From: Paenibacillus cymbidii
GTDB taxonomy: Bacteria > Bacillota > Bacilli > Paenibacillales > NBRC-103111
DNA length: 64,000 nt
Direction of reading: 5' to 3'
Assembly: GCF_004764705.1 (NCBI RefSeq)
Contig: NZ_SHLX01000011.1
Coordinates: 1 to 64,000, forward strand
Shown one piece after another: positions 17,097 through 25,431 of the stretch. The translations under genes and the position numbers were made by a program. The notes below the pieces were generated by a model that saw only the letters and a program-made list of their open reading frames with translations, was not told where the DNA came from and made no database searches. The stretch's first letter is position 1. Each line of letters begins with the position of its first letter.

Positions 17097-18616
17097 ACAA
17101 AGGCATTGTAATGGATGTATCGGCCAAAGGAATCGTGGTGATGACGCCGGAAGGCGGATTCGAACGGATACCGCGCGAAGGCCGTTCGTGCGAGATCGGG
17201 GAAGAAATTATATTCGCTCCTCCTTCGGCAAGGCGATTCAAACGATCGACGCTGACGATCTTTTCATCGGCTGTGGCGGCTGTCGTGTTATGCCTCGTGC
17301 TGATTGCCGGCATGCCGGCTTCGCCTGCGGACGCGGAAGTCGTCGCTTATATCTCGATCGATATCAATCCGAGCGTTGAGCTTGGCATCGACAAGAACCG
17401 GATCGTTCGTGAAATGACCGGTCTCAATGCGGACGGCATCCAGTTGATCGCAAACGTCAAGTTCAAGGGCAAACCGATTGACGAAGTGACGGAAGAACTG
17501 CTGGCCGAAGCGGAGAAGACGGTACTCGCCAGCGGCGAGGGCGACATTGTGATTGCCAGCACAGTCGTCAGCGAGGCGGCCGCCGCCAAAGTCGACGACG
17601 TTACGCTCAGCGAGCAGTTGAAGCAGCAAGTGACGCAGCATTTGCAGAAGGAGCATCCGGACAATCCGCAGCAGTACGAAGTGACCGCGTTCGCCGCACC
17701 TTCCGAAGTGCGGAACGAAGCGAAGAGCCAGGGGCTGTCGACGGGCAAATACACGGTCTATCTGAACGCCAAGGACAACGGTCAGGATGTGAAGAAAGAA
17801 GATTTCGTCCGCTCCTCGATCCATTCGATCGCCAAAGACGCCGGCGGCATCGATAAGCTGATGGGTTCGGCGCAAGCGTCGAAAGACAAGATGAAGGAAC
17901 TGCTGAAGGAAGAGAAGGACGGCACGCTCGACAAAAAACAGCAGCAGAAGCTGGACGAGAAAAAAGCCGACAACGCAAAGAAAAATTCGCCGAGTCCGAG
18001 CCGCACGCCGACACCGACGCCGAAGTCAACGCCCAAGGCGACGCCGGCGTCGAACAAGCCGACCGCGACGAAAACGCCGGACAAAACCAACAACGGCAAA
18101 AACGACGACAAGAACGACAATGGCAAAAACGACGACAAAAACAACGGCAAAAATGACGACAAGAACAACAATGGTAAGAATGACGACAAGAACAATAACG
18201 GCAAAAACGACGACAAGAACGACAATGGCAAAAACGACAACAAGAATGATAACGGCAAAAACGACAACGGCAAGAATGACGACGGCAAAAACGACAACGG
18301 CAAGAATGACGACGGCAAGAATGATAACGGTAAAAACGACAACGGCAAGAATGATAACGGTAAAAACGACAACGGCAAAAACGACGATGGCAAGCGGACT
18401 CCAACCCCGACGCCGAAATCCGGCGTCGGCGACAAGGACGACGACAAAAAACGCACGCCATCGCCAACACCCAAACCTAAAGTAAGCGACCGTGACGACC
18501 GGAACGACAGGAATGACAATCGCAATTCGACATCCGGCGCATCGTTCCAGCTTGGCGGTTTTGGGCAGACGAACGATTGGTTGTCCCGTTTTGACGGCGG
18601 AAATCGCCGCCAATAG
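17093..18616 (+). CDS. rsgI: Anti-sigma-I factor RsgI with a low-complexity tail
   Basis: A 507-residue single-pass membrane protein. Residues 1-50 are the RsgI N-terminal domain that binds SigI (MNKGIVMDVSAKGIVVMTPE); a membrane segment lies at about 52-74; the outside begins with the conserved EVVAYISIDINPSVELGID domain. From about residue 300 the sequence becomes linker-like: TPTPTPK runs and a long Asn-Gly-Lys-Asn-Asp repeat (about 330-435), then a Ser/Asn-rich end. No carbohydrate-binding module is visible, unlike the clostridial RsgI sensors; the repeat may instead act as a wall-spanning spring or ligand contact. The stop of sigI overlaps the ATG. Confidence 0.93.
   Translation: MNKGIVMDVSAKGIVVMTPEGGFERIPREGRSCEIGEEIIFAPPSARRFKRSTLTIFSSAVAAVVLCLVLIAGMPASPADAEVVAYISIDINPSVELGIDKNRIVREMTGLNADGIQLIANVKFKGKPIDEVTEELLAEAEKTVLASGEGDIVIASTVVSEAAAAKVDDVTLSEQLKQQVTQHLQKEHPDNPQQYEVTAFAAPSEVRNEAKSQGLSTGKYTVYLNAKDNGQDVKKEDFVRSSIHSIAKDAGGIDKLMGSAQASKDKMKELLKEEKDGTLDKKQQQKLDEKKADNAKKNSPSPSRTPTPTPKSTPKATPASNKPTATKTPDKTNNGKNDDKNDNGKNDDKNNGKNDDKNNNGKNDDKNNNGKNDDKNDNGKNDNKNDNGKNDNGKNDDGKNDNGKNDDGKNDNGKNDNGKNDNGKNDNGKNDDGKRTPTPTPKSGVGDKDDDKKRTPSPTPKPKVSDRDDRNDRNDNRNSTSGASFQLGGFGQTNDWLSRFDGGNRRQ
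18085..18395 (+). repeat. Degenerate tandem repeat inside rsgI
   Basis: About 300 bp of near-repeats encoding units such as NDDKNNNGK and NDNGKN, with silent third-base differences between units. The preserved frame and varied codons argue that the protein repeat is kept by selection rather than by very recent slippage. Confidence 0.85.
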
Positions 18617-18623
18617 TTACATA

Positions 18624-18670
18624 GGCTTGCCTGCAGGCGCTTCGTTAGCCTTCGGCAAGCCGTTTTTTTT
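18624..18670 (+). terminator. Terminator of the sigI-rsgI operon
   Basis: GGCTTGCC (18624-18631) pairs with GGCAAGCC (18654-18661), followed by G and eight T. It begins seven bases after the rsgI stop. Confidence 0.85.
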
Positions 18671-18790
18671 CGCCGTCAGCAATTTGTATTCCTGCTTCGC
18701 CCGGACACTTTTCCATGCTTATGTGGTAAAATACGTGTAGGTTGCCGGACGGCGCCATGCTGTCGATCAAGCTTGCGGAGGGGAAAAAGC

Positions 18791-19819
18791 ATGTTGGTTC
18801 GTCCATTGGGGAGACTGGAAGATAACGTGTCGTCGCTTGGCTTCGGCGCGATGAATTTGCCCGGCGTACCGCTGACTCAGGCGGGCGACGCGCTCAATTA
18901 CGCGCTCGATCGCGGCATCAACTATATCGATACCGCTGCGGCGTACCGCAATAGCGAAGAAATTATCGGCGAAACGATTTCGCATCGCCGCAGGCAGTTT
19001 TTTCTCGCTACGAAAACGAACAAGCGCGATTACGAAAACGCCAAAGCCGAAATTGACCGCAGCCTGCAACGAATGCGTACGGATCAGATCGATTTGCTGC
19101 AAATCCATTATGTGAATTACGTAAAGGAGTTCCAGCAAATTATGGCACCGGGCGGCGCCTATGAAGCCGCATTGGAAGCGAAGCGCGAAGGGAAAATACG
19201 CTTTATCGGCATTTCCGGCCACCGGCCCGATCTGCTGACCCGATGGATCGCAAAAGGCCATTTCGATCAAGTGCTGTTTCACTTGAATCTGGCCCAGCCG
19301 TTTGCATTGGACGAGCTGATTCCGAAGATGCGCGAGATGAATATGGGGCGGGTGGCGATGAAGCCGTTGTCCGGCGGGTTCATCCAGCCGATCGACAAGG
19401 CCATTCGTTACCCGTTCAGCCAGGACATTCACGTGATGATATCCGGCATGGTCAGCGTGGATGAAGTGAAGGAAAACATCGCCATGCACGAGCAGCCTGT
19501 CGGGAATGGGGAGCGCGAGGAACTGGAGCGGCTGGCCGTTGAACTTGGCGGGCACAATTGCCGCCGCTGCAATTATTGTTCCTGCCCGGTCGGCATCGGA
19601 ATTCCGGACGTGATGATTTCCAGCAAATTTCGCGAGAAGTTCGGCTTGCTGCCGCGGGGACAACAATTTTACGAGAAGAATCGGGACAAGCTGCTGTCCT
19701 GCGCCGACTACGAGCCTTGCCAGGAGCAGCCGCAATGCGAGAAGCTGTGTCCGTATCATCTGCCGATGCAGCAGGTTGTGCAGGAGTCGGCGGCTTATCT
19801 CGTCCGCAGCGGCGCATAA
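18791..19819 (+). CDS. Aldo/keto reductase with C-terminal Fe-S cysteine cluster
   Basis: A 342-residue protein. The first 250 residues are an aldo/keto reductase barrel (GFGAMNLPGVPL, the IDTAAAYRNSEE motif with the catalytic Asp and Tyr, ATKTNKRDY). The last 90 residues hold CRRCNYCSCPVGI and later CEKLCPYHLP, the ferredoxin-like tail of the COG1453 group, so it probably carries a 4Fe-4S cluster. It would reduce a carbonyl compound in the cytosol. The ATG at 18791 has GGAGGGG upstream; TGTGGTAAAAT near 18722-18732 may be the -10 box. It stands alone. Confidence 0.88.
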   Translation: MLVRPLGRLEDNVSSLGFGAMNLPGVPLTQAGDALNYALDRGINYIDTAAAYRNSEEIIGETISHRRRQFFLATKTNKRDYENAKAEIDRSLQRMRTDQIDLLQIHYVNYVKEFQQIMAPGGAYEAALEAKREGKIRFIGISGHRPDLLTRWIAKGHFDQVLFHLNLAQPFALDELIPKMREMNMGRVAMKPLSGGFIQPIDKAIRYPFSQDIHVMISGMVSVDEVKENIAMHEQPVGNGEREELERLAVELGGHNCRRCNYCSCPVGIGIPDVMISSKFREKFGLLPRGQQFYEKNRDKLLSCADYEPCQEQPQCEKLCPYHLPMQQVVQESAAYLVRSGA

Positions 19820-19828
19820 TCGGCAACA

Positions 19829-19855
19829 GAAAAGCCGCAGCGAGTGCTGCGGCTT
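19829..19855 (-). terminator. Terminator of the minus-strand membrane protein gene
   Basis: AAGCCGCAGC (19832-19841) pairs with GCTGCGGCTT (19846-19855). Reading the minus strand, the stem is followed by a T-rich tail; on the plus strand it is not. Confidence 0.65.
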
Positions 19856-19870
19856 GGCGGGCGGTTTCGA

Positions 19871-20431
19871 TCAGGCTTCCATATTGCGTGCGGGTGTTGC
19901 GGCCTGGAAGGTGACCGCTTCGCGAAGCTCCTGCAGGTCGGCGATGCGGATCACGAACCGGTCGATTTCTTTGGTCGTAAACGACAGCCCGGCGGTTCGT
20001 TCGACGATTTGCTGCAGCCGGATGCCGTATCGATTCGTTTTGCGGCGGGGGGCGATCAGGTCGTGCTTCAGCACGGAAACCGGTGCTCCTTCCGGCCGGT
20101 AAGACGGCAGCGTCTCGGTTGGCAGTTCGTTAAGCGTAAAATAAACGATGCCCTTGTGCCAGTTGATGACGCCGGGAATGAAACGAATGACGAGAAACTC
20201 CGGCTTCGTCTGGCCTTCCGGGTCCATGACGAACATACGAACGCTGTCGTCCTTGGCCGAAACGCGCAACGTTTGGCGCGAACGCAGATCGGGCAAAAAA
20301 GGCACAATAAAAATCGGCACCGCGCTGGCGGCATATATGAAGTACGCAGATTGTACGTACCAGGCGATCACTAGCAGCAGCCCGAACAGCAGCAGTCCGC
20401 CAAGGGCAATGAGCAAGTTTCGGATGGACAT
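19871..20431 (-). CDS. Membrane protein of unknown function
   Basis: A 186-residue protein with two hydrophobic segments near residues 5-45 (LLIALGGLLLFGLLLVIAWY and YFIYAASAVPIFIVPFL) and a soluble C-terminal domain of about 135 residues that is mixed alpha/beta. I do not recognise the family. The ATG at 20431 has a GGGGGAA ribosome site somewhat far upstream. It is divergent from the sulfite-oxidase-like gene and convergent with the aldo/keto reductase gene, with its own terminator. Confidence 0.65.
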   Translation of the reverse strand: MSIRNLLIALGGLLLFGLLLVIAWYVQSAYFIYAASAVPIFIVPFLPDLRSRQTLRVSAKDDSVRMFVMDPEGQTKPEFLVIRFIPGVINWHKGIVYFTLNELPTETLPSYRPEGAPVSVLKHDLIAPRRKTNRYGIRLQQIVERTAGLSFTTKEIDRFVIRIADLQELREAVTFQAATPARNMEA

Positions 20432-20563
20432 GTTCGTCGAGTTCCCCCATGTGATGAATAGGTGTATAACAGTACTATTTTAGCATATGCGACCGGTGGT
20501 TTTGTAGAGAGGGGAAACGTTTCGCAGGAAATAAAATATTTGTCAGGCGGAGGTGTACACAAT

Positions 20564-21145
20564 TTGGACGCAAATACGACACAAAACAGAATACCGCCCG
20601 GGCAAAAATTGACGGCGGGGTTTCCGGTGCTGCATCACGGGGAAGTGCCGTATTACAACGACATGAGCAAATGGAATTTGCGTTTGTTCGGTCTTGTCGA
20701 GGAGGAAGCGACGATCGCCCATAAAGAATGGCTGTCGCTGCCGCGGCGGACGTTCACCAACGATATCCACTGCGTGACGACGTGGTCGAAGCTCGACAAC
20801 GTGTGGGAAGGCGTTGCGGTGTCGACGGTGATGGACAAGGTCAAGCTGCTGCCGGAAGCGAAATTCGTCATGCTTCATGCGGAACATGGGTGGACGACGA
20901 ATTTGCCGCTGGCTGATTTCCTGCGGGAGACGTCGTTTTTGGGCACGAAGCACAACGGCCAGCTGCTGACGCCGGAGCACGGTTACCCCGTGCGTATGGT
21001 CGTGCCGCACCTGTACTTCTGGAAAAGCGCCAAGTGGCTGCGCGGCATCGAGTTTATGGCCAAGGACAAGCCGGGCTTCTGGGAGCGAAACGGGTACCAT
21101 ATGTATGGCGATCCCTTTCGCGAAGAACGGTTCGATTACGATTGA
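20564..21145 (+). CDS. Sulfite-oxidase-like molybdopterin protein (YuiH type)
   Basis: A 193-residue protein of the COG2041 family, which binds a molybdenum cofactor through a conserved cysteine, here in NDIHCVTTWSKLD. Other family marks are NLRLFGLVEE, WEGVAVSTVMD, YPVRMVVPHLYFWKSAKW and the C-terminal GFWERNGYHMYGDP. It should be a cytosolic oxidoreductase; the reaction is not known for this subgroup. I chose the TTG at 20564 because GGAGG lies at 20549-20553, and the resulting length matches the family; the frame is open to a GTG at 20462 without a ribosome site. Confidence 0.85.
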   Translation: MDANTTQNRIPPGQKLTAGFPVLHHGEVPYYNDMSKWNLRLFGLVEEEATIAHKEWLSLPRRTFTNDIHCVTTWSKLDNVWEGVAVSTVMDKVKLLPEAKFVMLHAEHGWTTNLPLADFLRETSFLGTKHNGQLLTPEHGYPVRMVVPHLYFWKSAKWLRGIEFMAKDKPGFWERNGYHMYGDPFREERFDYD

Positions 21146-21176
21146 CGCCGGTTGGCTTGTTGGAAAGTTTCGGGCA

Positions 21177-21217
21177 GAAATAGACCGCTACCTTGAGCAG
21201 GGCGGTCTATTTCTTTG
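21177..21217. terminator. Bidirectional terminator
   Basis: GAAATAGACCGC (21177-21188) pairs perfectly with GCGGTCTATTTC (21202-21213), with T-rich sequence on both strands. It separates the converging sulfite-oxidase-like and VOC genes. Confidence 0.85.
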
Positions 21218-21222
21218 TGTCT

Positions 21223-21597
21223 TTACCGCCATTCCAGAAATTCAAGCCGGTTGCCGAACGGGTCGTGCAGGTAGAAGCGCTGCACGCCTTCTTCGGCGCG
21301 CGCATCATCGTCAATCACCGTTACGTTCCGCTGCAGCAAATAGTCGCGCAAGGAAGCGACTTGCTGCACATGAAAGGCGGGGTGAGCTTTTGTGGCAGCG
21401 ACAAATTCGCGTTGAACGCCGATATGGACCTGGTGAATGCCGCATTGAAACCAAACGCCGCCGCGCTTGCGCAAATTTTCGGGTTTCGGGATCTCCGGCC
21501 ATCCCAACAAATCGGCATAAAAAGTCCGGGCATCCTGCTCGCAGCCTTCGGGAGCCGCCAACTGGACATGATCGATTCCGTCAAAGATGAAAGACAT
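21223..21597 (-). CDS. VOC-family (glyoxalase-fold) protein
   Basis: A 124-residue single-domain member of the vicinal-oxygen-chelate family. It opens with the metal-site segment MSFIFDGIDHVQLAAP and ends with YLHDPFGNRLEFLEW, where the last Glu is the usual metal ligand. Such proteins dimerise and act as isomerases, dioxygenases or resistance proteins. The ATG at 21597 is set by AGGAGG just upstream; the open frame extends seven codons further. It is a single-gene unit. Confidence 0.8.
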   Translation of the reverse strand: MSFIFDGIDHVQLAAPEGCEQDARTFYADLLGWPEIPKPENLRKRGGVWFQCGIHQVHIGVQREFVAATKAHPAFHVQQVASLRDYLLQRNVTVIDDDARAEEGVQRFYLHDPFGNRLEFLEWR

Positions 21598-21618
21598 ACG
21601 ATTCCTCCTGAGTTTCAT

Positions 21619-21922
21619 TCTTTAAAACTCGGTTTCATTAATAGTGTAGAATAAAACGAATATAAAATCCAGTTTTAATGGCACGTTAAGGAGGGCGGAG
21701 GAAAGTCGGGGGCAATGGAGGAAACAAGGCGAAATCAGTCGATGTGGGCAAGCGATTCGCGGCTTCGCGAATAAGGACACGAAAGCGGTGGCGGACAACC
21801 GTTCGTCAAGCGATGCGGAGACAAGAATAACCTCCCGTGCCGTCGCTTGAGCCGCAGCCCCGCGGCCCCCGCAGGCTACCGCGGCACCGGCGGTTTTTCA
21901 ACCGCCCGAGCCGCTGTACCGC
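21619..21922. other. Non-coding stretch between the VOC and aldo/keto reductase genes
   Basis: No coding region is supported. It holds an AT-rich part (21640-21690) that could contain the minus-strand promoter of the VOC gene, a 7-bp hairpin ATTCGCG/CGCGAAT at 21755-21772 and a GGCGGTT/AACCGCC hairpin near 21887-21906. Confidence 0.4.
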
Positions 21923-22840
21923 TTACTTTCTCGCCTGAGGATGGCCGTCGCTGGCATAATCCGCCGCGAGCGCATTCGCTTGCACTTGCGCTTCGTTCTT
22001 GCATCCGGGTATGACGCAGGTGACCGCCTCGTGCCGCAGGCACCAGGACAGCGCCCACGTTGCCATGTCAAGGCCGGCCGGCACTTCGGCCGCCTGGATG
22101 CGCTCCACTTCCTTCAGCTTCGCATCGGTTGCCGCGCGGTCGTGATTGTTGCGCACGTCGGTCGAATCGAAGGTAGCGCCGGGTTTGTACTTGCCGCTCA
22201 AATAGCCGCTCGCCAGCGGCACGCGGGCCAGCACCCCGAGATGCTGCCGCTGGCAGGACGGGAACACCCGCTCTTCCGGTTTGCGATCGAGCCGATTGTA
22301 GACGACCTGGATCGCCTTCGAGCCGACACGCGTGGAGGCATCGGTTTGATGGATGTTGTCGTTCGAGCCGATCGAGGTGCCGAGGTGACGGATTTTGCCT
22401 GCTTGCACTTGTTTGTCCAGCATCGTCCACAGGTCGTCGTTGTCGAACTGTTCGTCGCTGCCGGAATGGAACTGGTACAGGTCGATATAGTCCGTCCGCA
22501 GCGATCGCAGCGAACCTTCCAGCTGCCGGAGCACGTCGCCCGGCGACCACAGTTGGTCGCGCTGAAACCGGTCCGTGAAGTGATGGCCGAACTTGGTGGC
22601 GACGATCCAATCCTCGCGGCGGTCCTGCTTCAGATAGGCGCCGATCAGCGACTCCGACAAATGATCGCCGTAGCATTCGGCCGTATCGATCAAGTTGATG
22701 CCAAGCTCCTTGGCGCGGCCAAGCAGCCGGTTCACTTCCGGCTGTTCGAACGTCATGCCCCATTCGCCGCCGAATTGCCAGGTGCCGATGCCGATAACGG
22801 AAACGTCAAGACCGGTGCTGCCGAGCGTCCGATACTTCAT
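21923..22840 (-). CDS. Aldo/keto reductase
   Basis: A 305-residue NADPH-dependent reductase of the YccK/general stress AKR group. The catalytic tetrad appears as NLIDTAECYGDHLSE (Asp, Tyr), ATKFGHHF (Lys) and LYQFHSG (His). The ATG at 22840 has AAGGAGG upstream. The normal Glu-rich helix before GVLARVPLASGYLSGKY is somewhat altered (PSCQRQHLGVLARVPL), but the frame is intact. No cysteine cluster, unlike the other aldo/keto reductase at 18791. It is transcribed alone. Confidence 0.88.
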   Translation of the reverse strand: MKYRTLGSTGLDVSVIGIGTWQFGGEWGMTFEQPEVNRLLGRAKELGINLIDTAECYGDHLSESLIGAYLKQDRREDWIVATKFGHHFTDRFQRDQLWSPGDVLRQLEGSLRSLRTDYIDLYQFHSGSDEQFDNDDLWTMLDKQVQAGKIRHLGTSIGSNDNIHQTDASTRVGSKAIQVVYNRLDRKPEERVFPSCQRQHLGVLARVPLASGYLSGKYKPGATFDSTDVRNNHDRAATDAKLKEVERIQAAEVPAGLDMATWALSWCLRHEAVTCVIPGCKNEAQVQANALAADYASDGHPQARK

Positions 22841-22998
22841 GAAATTCCCTCCTTGTATGCTCTTATTGTGTCCCCGCGTGCGAGTTGCTTGCGATGCGGC
22901 GCTAATCTTATCGTAAAAAAAGGAAGCCTCCGCGACAATACCGGGATTAAGGTGAGTTAGTTACGTCCGCGTAAGCGGTGCGACGTGTCGGCGCACAG

Positions 22999-23060
22999 AA
23001 ATAACCCCACAAAGTGGAGCTTTTGCTCCGGAGCTTAAGCAAGTACTTTGCGGGGGCCCC
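22999..23060. repeat. 62-bp structured repeat, copy 1
   Basis: The ends ACCCCACAAAGT and ACTTTGCGGGGG can pair, and an inner stem GCTCC/GGAGC lies between. A second copy of the same length is at 51413-51474, identical in the outer 18 and 17 bases but different inside. It lies in a 680-bp gap without genes (22841-23523). Confidence 0.75.
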
Positions 23061-23072
23061 GGAAATGAGAAA

Positions 23073-23096
23073 AAGACGGACCGCCCGGTCCGTCTT
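23073..23096 (-). terminator. Terminator-like hairpin beside repeat copy 1
   Basis: AAGACGGACCG (23073-23083) and CGGTCCGTCTT (23086-23096) form a tight stem. The T-rich flank lies on the minus-strand side. No minus-strand gene upstream of it is evident, so its client is unclear. From here to 23523 I see no gene. Confidence 0.45.
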
Positions 23097-23523
23097 CGAA
23101 CTTCGCTATGCCAACCTTCGTTTGCTCCTCTATGACCCGTAAGCCAAACGGAGTATCTCAAAACAACGAAAGCCCTGCCTCTCTTTCATCCTTGCGGCTC
23201 CAATGACCGCGCCAGTGTGAATCGAAATGCTCTTTCCAAATGCTGCCCTACTGCAATAAATCCCGTACCGGGAGTCGATTCGTATTCGGGTGGAACAAGG
23301 GAAGGTTATTACATGCGAACTAATTTATCATACCAGAAGAAAGCGGGCTCCGCAACTGCCTGCATTTGGCAGCATTGAACGGGAACGGATTTTGCGGCAG
23401 GTTTTCTCGCGAGGCAGGGAGGGATTTAGCCTTATCTTGCGAATTAATAGATAGCATGCGATTTTGTTGACCGCAACGAACTCGGACAGACCGCTCACTA
23501 AAGCCATGGGAGTGGAATCATTC

Positions 23524-24657
23524 ATGAACGACAACGTCAAGCTGATGAACGAGGTGTTCCTGCATAAATCCGAACTGATCGGAACGTGGGTGCACGCCGT
23601 TCAAGACGCTCATCCCGAGATGAATAGCATCACCGATATGCCCGTTTACGGCGCTTTATTGTTCGATATAATCATGGACCCGACTTTGCCGGTCGAGCTG
23701 CATGCGTTATTTGCCGAATTTCCCGGCTGGTGCAAAACGTTTACCGAATCCGGCATTACGTTGTCCGCCGCGCTGCACGGCCATCATCTGTGGTGGGACG
23801 TCACCGACGCATTCGTGGAAACGGCAACGGGCGCTGCGGACAAGGAAAAGTACAATTTGCTGCGGCTCGTCACCTCCCGTCTGCATGCGATCGAACGATA
23901 CGTAACCGATTTATTTTGCATGCAGGCGGAAATTGCTGACGGCGACAAGGAGCTTCGCATCGACGAGCTGAACGAGGAGCGGCTGAATGTCATCGGCAAA
24001 ATGGCGGCCAGCATGGCGCATGAGGTGCGCAATCCGCTAACGGCGGTCGGCGGGTTTATCAAGCTGATCCGCTTTCATCTCCCCCCGGAAGCGCTGGAAC
24101 GAGTGGGCAAATACATCACGTTCCTCGAAGAAGAATTCCACACGATCAACATGCAAATTACCGGCTTCCTCAGCTTGTCCAAAAAACCGGTAATCGAAGA
24201 AAACCCGGTTTTCATCTCCATTCAGCAATTGGTCGACTCGGCGCTCGTTTCCATTCGCCCCCGTCTGGAAAACGAAAATGTACACGTGTCCGCCAGTACG
24301 CCCAAATACATTCGGCTGCACGTACAGAAAATCGCCATCCAGCTCGTCTTGTCCAACTTGCTGCACAACAGCATCGACGCCCTGTCGAACACACAATCGC
24401 GCAAAGAAATTACGATCCGCGGCTTCGAGGACGATGCCTGCACGTACGTCCGCATCGCCAACAATGGGCCGGAAATTCCCGAAGAGCTCAAGGCCGGCTT
24501 GTTCTCGCCATTCGTCACCGGCAAAACGGACGGGACTGGCCTGGGACTTGCCATCTGCAAACAAATCATGAGCAAAAACGGCGGCAATATCACGTTTACG
24601 TCGAATAAGCGGGAGACGGCGTTTATCCTGTCCTTTGAGAAAAAGTCGATTTCGTAA
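23524..24657 (+). CDS. Cytosolic sensor histidine kinase
   Basis: A 377-residue kinase with no membrane segment. The N-terminal 140 residues are a helical sensor region without a recognisable PAS domain. The dimerisation helix carries the phosphorylated histidine (about His166) in SMAHEVRNPLTAVGGF, followed by the ATPase domain with NLLHNSIDAL (N box), FVTGKTDGTGLGLAICKQIM (G2 box) and KNGGNITF. This pattern is close to the sporulation-type kinases of Bacillota, but the target is unknown. The ATG at 23524 follows GGGAGTGG; earlier in-frame ATG codons lack a ribosome site. No response regulator lies in the same unit; the OmpR gene 88 bp later has its own kinase. Confidence 0.88.
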   Translation: MNDNVKLMNEVFLHKSELIGTWVHAVQDAHPEMNSITDMPVYGALLFDIIMDPTLPVELHALFAEFPGWCKTFTESGITLSAALHGHHLWWDVTDAFVETATGAADKEKYNLLRLVTSRLHAIERYVTDLFCMQAEIADGDKELRIDELNEERLNVIGKMAASMAHEVRNPLTAVGGFIKLIRFHLPPEALERVGKYITFLEEEFHTINMQITGFLSLSKKPVIEENPVFISIQQLVDSALVSIRPRLENENVHVSASTPKYIRLHVQKIAIQLVLSNLLHNSIDALSNTQSRKEITIRGFEDDACTYVRIANNGPEIPEELKAGLFSPFVTGKTDGTGLGLAICKQIMSKNGGNITFTSNKRETAFILSFEKKSIS

Positions 24658-24745
24658 AAAGCGGCGTTTCGACATTCTAACCAAATTTTAATGATGGCGT
24701 CTTATGATGGGGGGAACCTGAAGTTTGCCGGAAAAGAGGTGCCCC

Positions 24746-25417
24746 TTGAAAGTTCTCGTAGTCGAAGACAATGTTGCTCTGTTGCAAGCGATCGTTGCGA
24801 TTTTTCGCGAGGCGGCGTATCAGGTCGATGAAGCGGATCACGGCGACGACGGCTGTTTCCGGGCGGAGCAAGGCATTTACGATTTGATCGTGCTCGATGT
24901 GATGCTGCCCGGATTGAGCGGTATTGACGTCATTCGCCGGCTGCGTGCGAGAGGCATCCGTACGCCGGCGCTGCTGCTCACGGCGCGCGATTCGGTGGAG
25001 GACCGGGTAGCCGGCCTCGATGCGGGCGCGGACGACTACGTGGTGAAACCGTTCGCCGTGCCGGAACTGCTCGCCCGGGCGAGAGCGCTGCTGCGGCGGC
25101 AGGGCGGGCTGGTGGAAGGCGAATTGGCGTTCGACCGCTTGACGCTGAAACCCAAGCTGCTGGAAGCGTTCTGGTGCGGCGAACCGCTGCGGCTCACGGC
25201 CAAAGAGTACGATGTGCTGGAATATTTGCTGCTGAACAAAGGGCAAATCGTCACCCGCGACATGCTGTTCGACCGGATCTGGGGCTTCGATTCGGACACC
25301 GGCAACGGCATTGTCGACTTGTATATACATTATTTGCGCAAGAAGCTGGCGCCATATGACGGCGCGCCTGCCGTCCAGACCGTCCGCGGCATCGGCTACA
25401 TGCTGAAATTAGCGTAA
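24746..25417 (+). CDS. OmpR-family response regulator
   Basis: A 223-residue two-component regulator. The receiver domain has the phosphorylated Asp51 in LIVLDVMLPG, with Thr and Lys switch residues in LLLTARDS and DDYVVKPF. The C-terminal winged helix ends GNGIVDLYIHYLRKKLAP and VRGIGYMLKL. The TTG at 24746 is chosen because GAGG lies six bases upstream and the protein then begins MKVLVVEDN, the standard receiver start. It is followed 14 bp later by its cognate kinase. Confidence 0.92.
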   Translation: MKVLVVEDNVALLQAIVAIFREAAYQVDEADHGDDGCFRAEQGIYDLIVLDVMLPGLSGIDVIRRLRARGIRTPALLLTARDSVEDRVAGLDAGADDYVVKPFAVPELLARARALLRRQGGLVEGELAFDRLTLKPKLLEAFWCGEPLRLTAKEYDVLEYLLLNKGQIVTRDMLFDRIWGFDSDTGNGIVDLYIHYLRKKLAPYDGAPAVQTVRGIGYMLKLA

Positions 25418-25431
25418 GGGGAGAAGGCGCA

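Noticed and set aside
21923..22840. Frameshift in the aldo/keto reductase gene because of an odd PSCQRQHLG segment
   Set aside because: The catalytic residues before it and the cofactor-binding end after it are in one frame, and the length is normal, so a local substitution is more likely than a frameshift.
22961..23540. Short minus-strand reading frames in the 22.8-23.5 kb gap
   Set aside because: They overlap the 62-bp repeat and a hairpin, have no ribosome site and no recognisable composition of a real protein.
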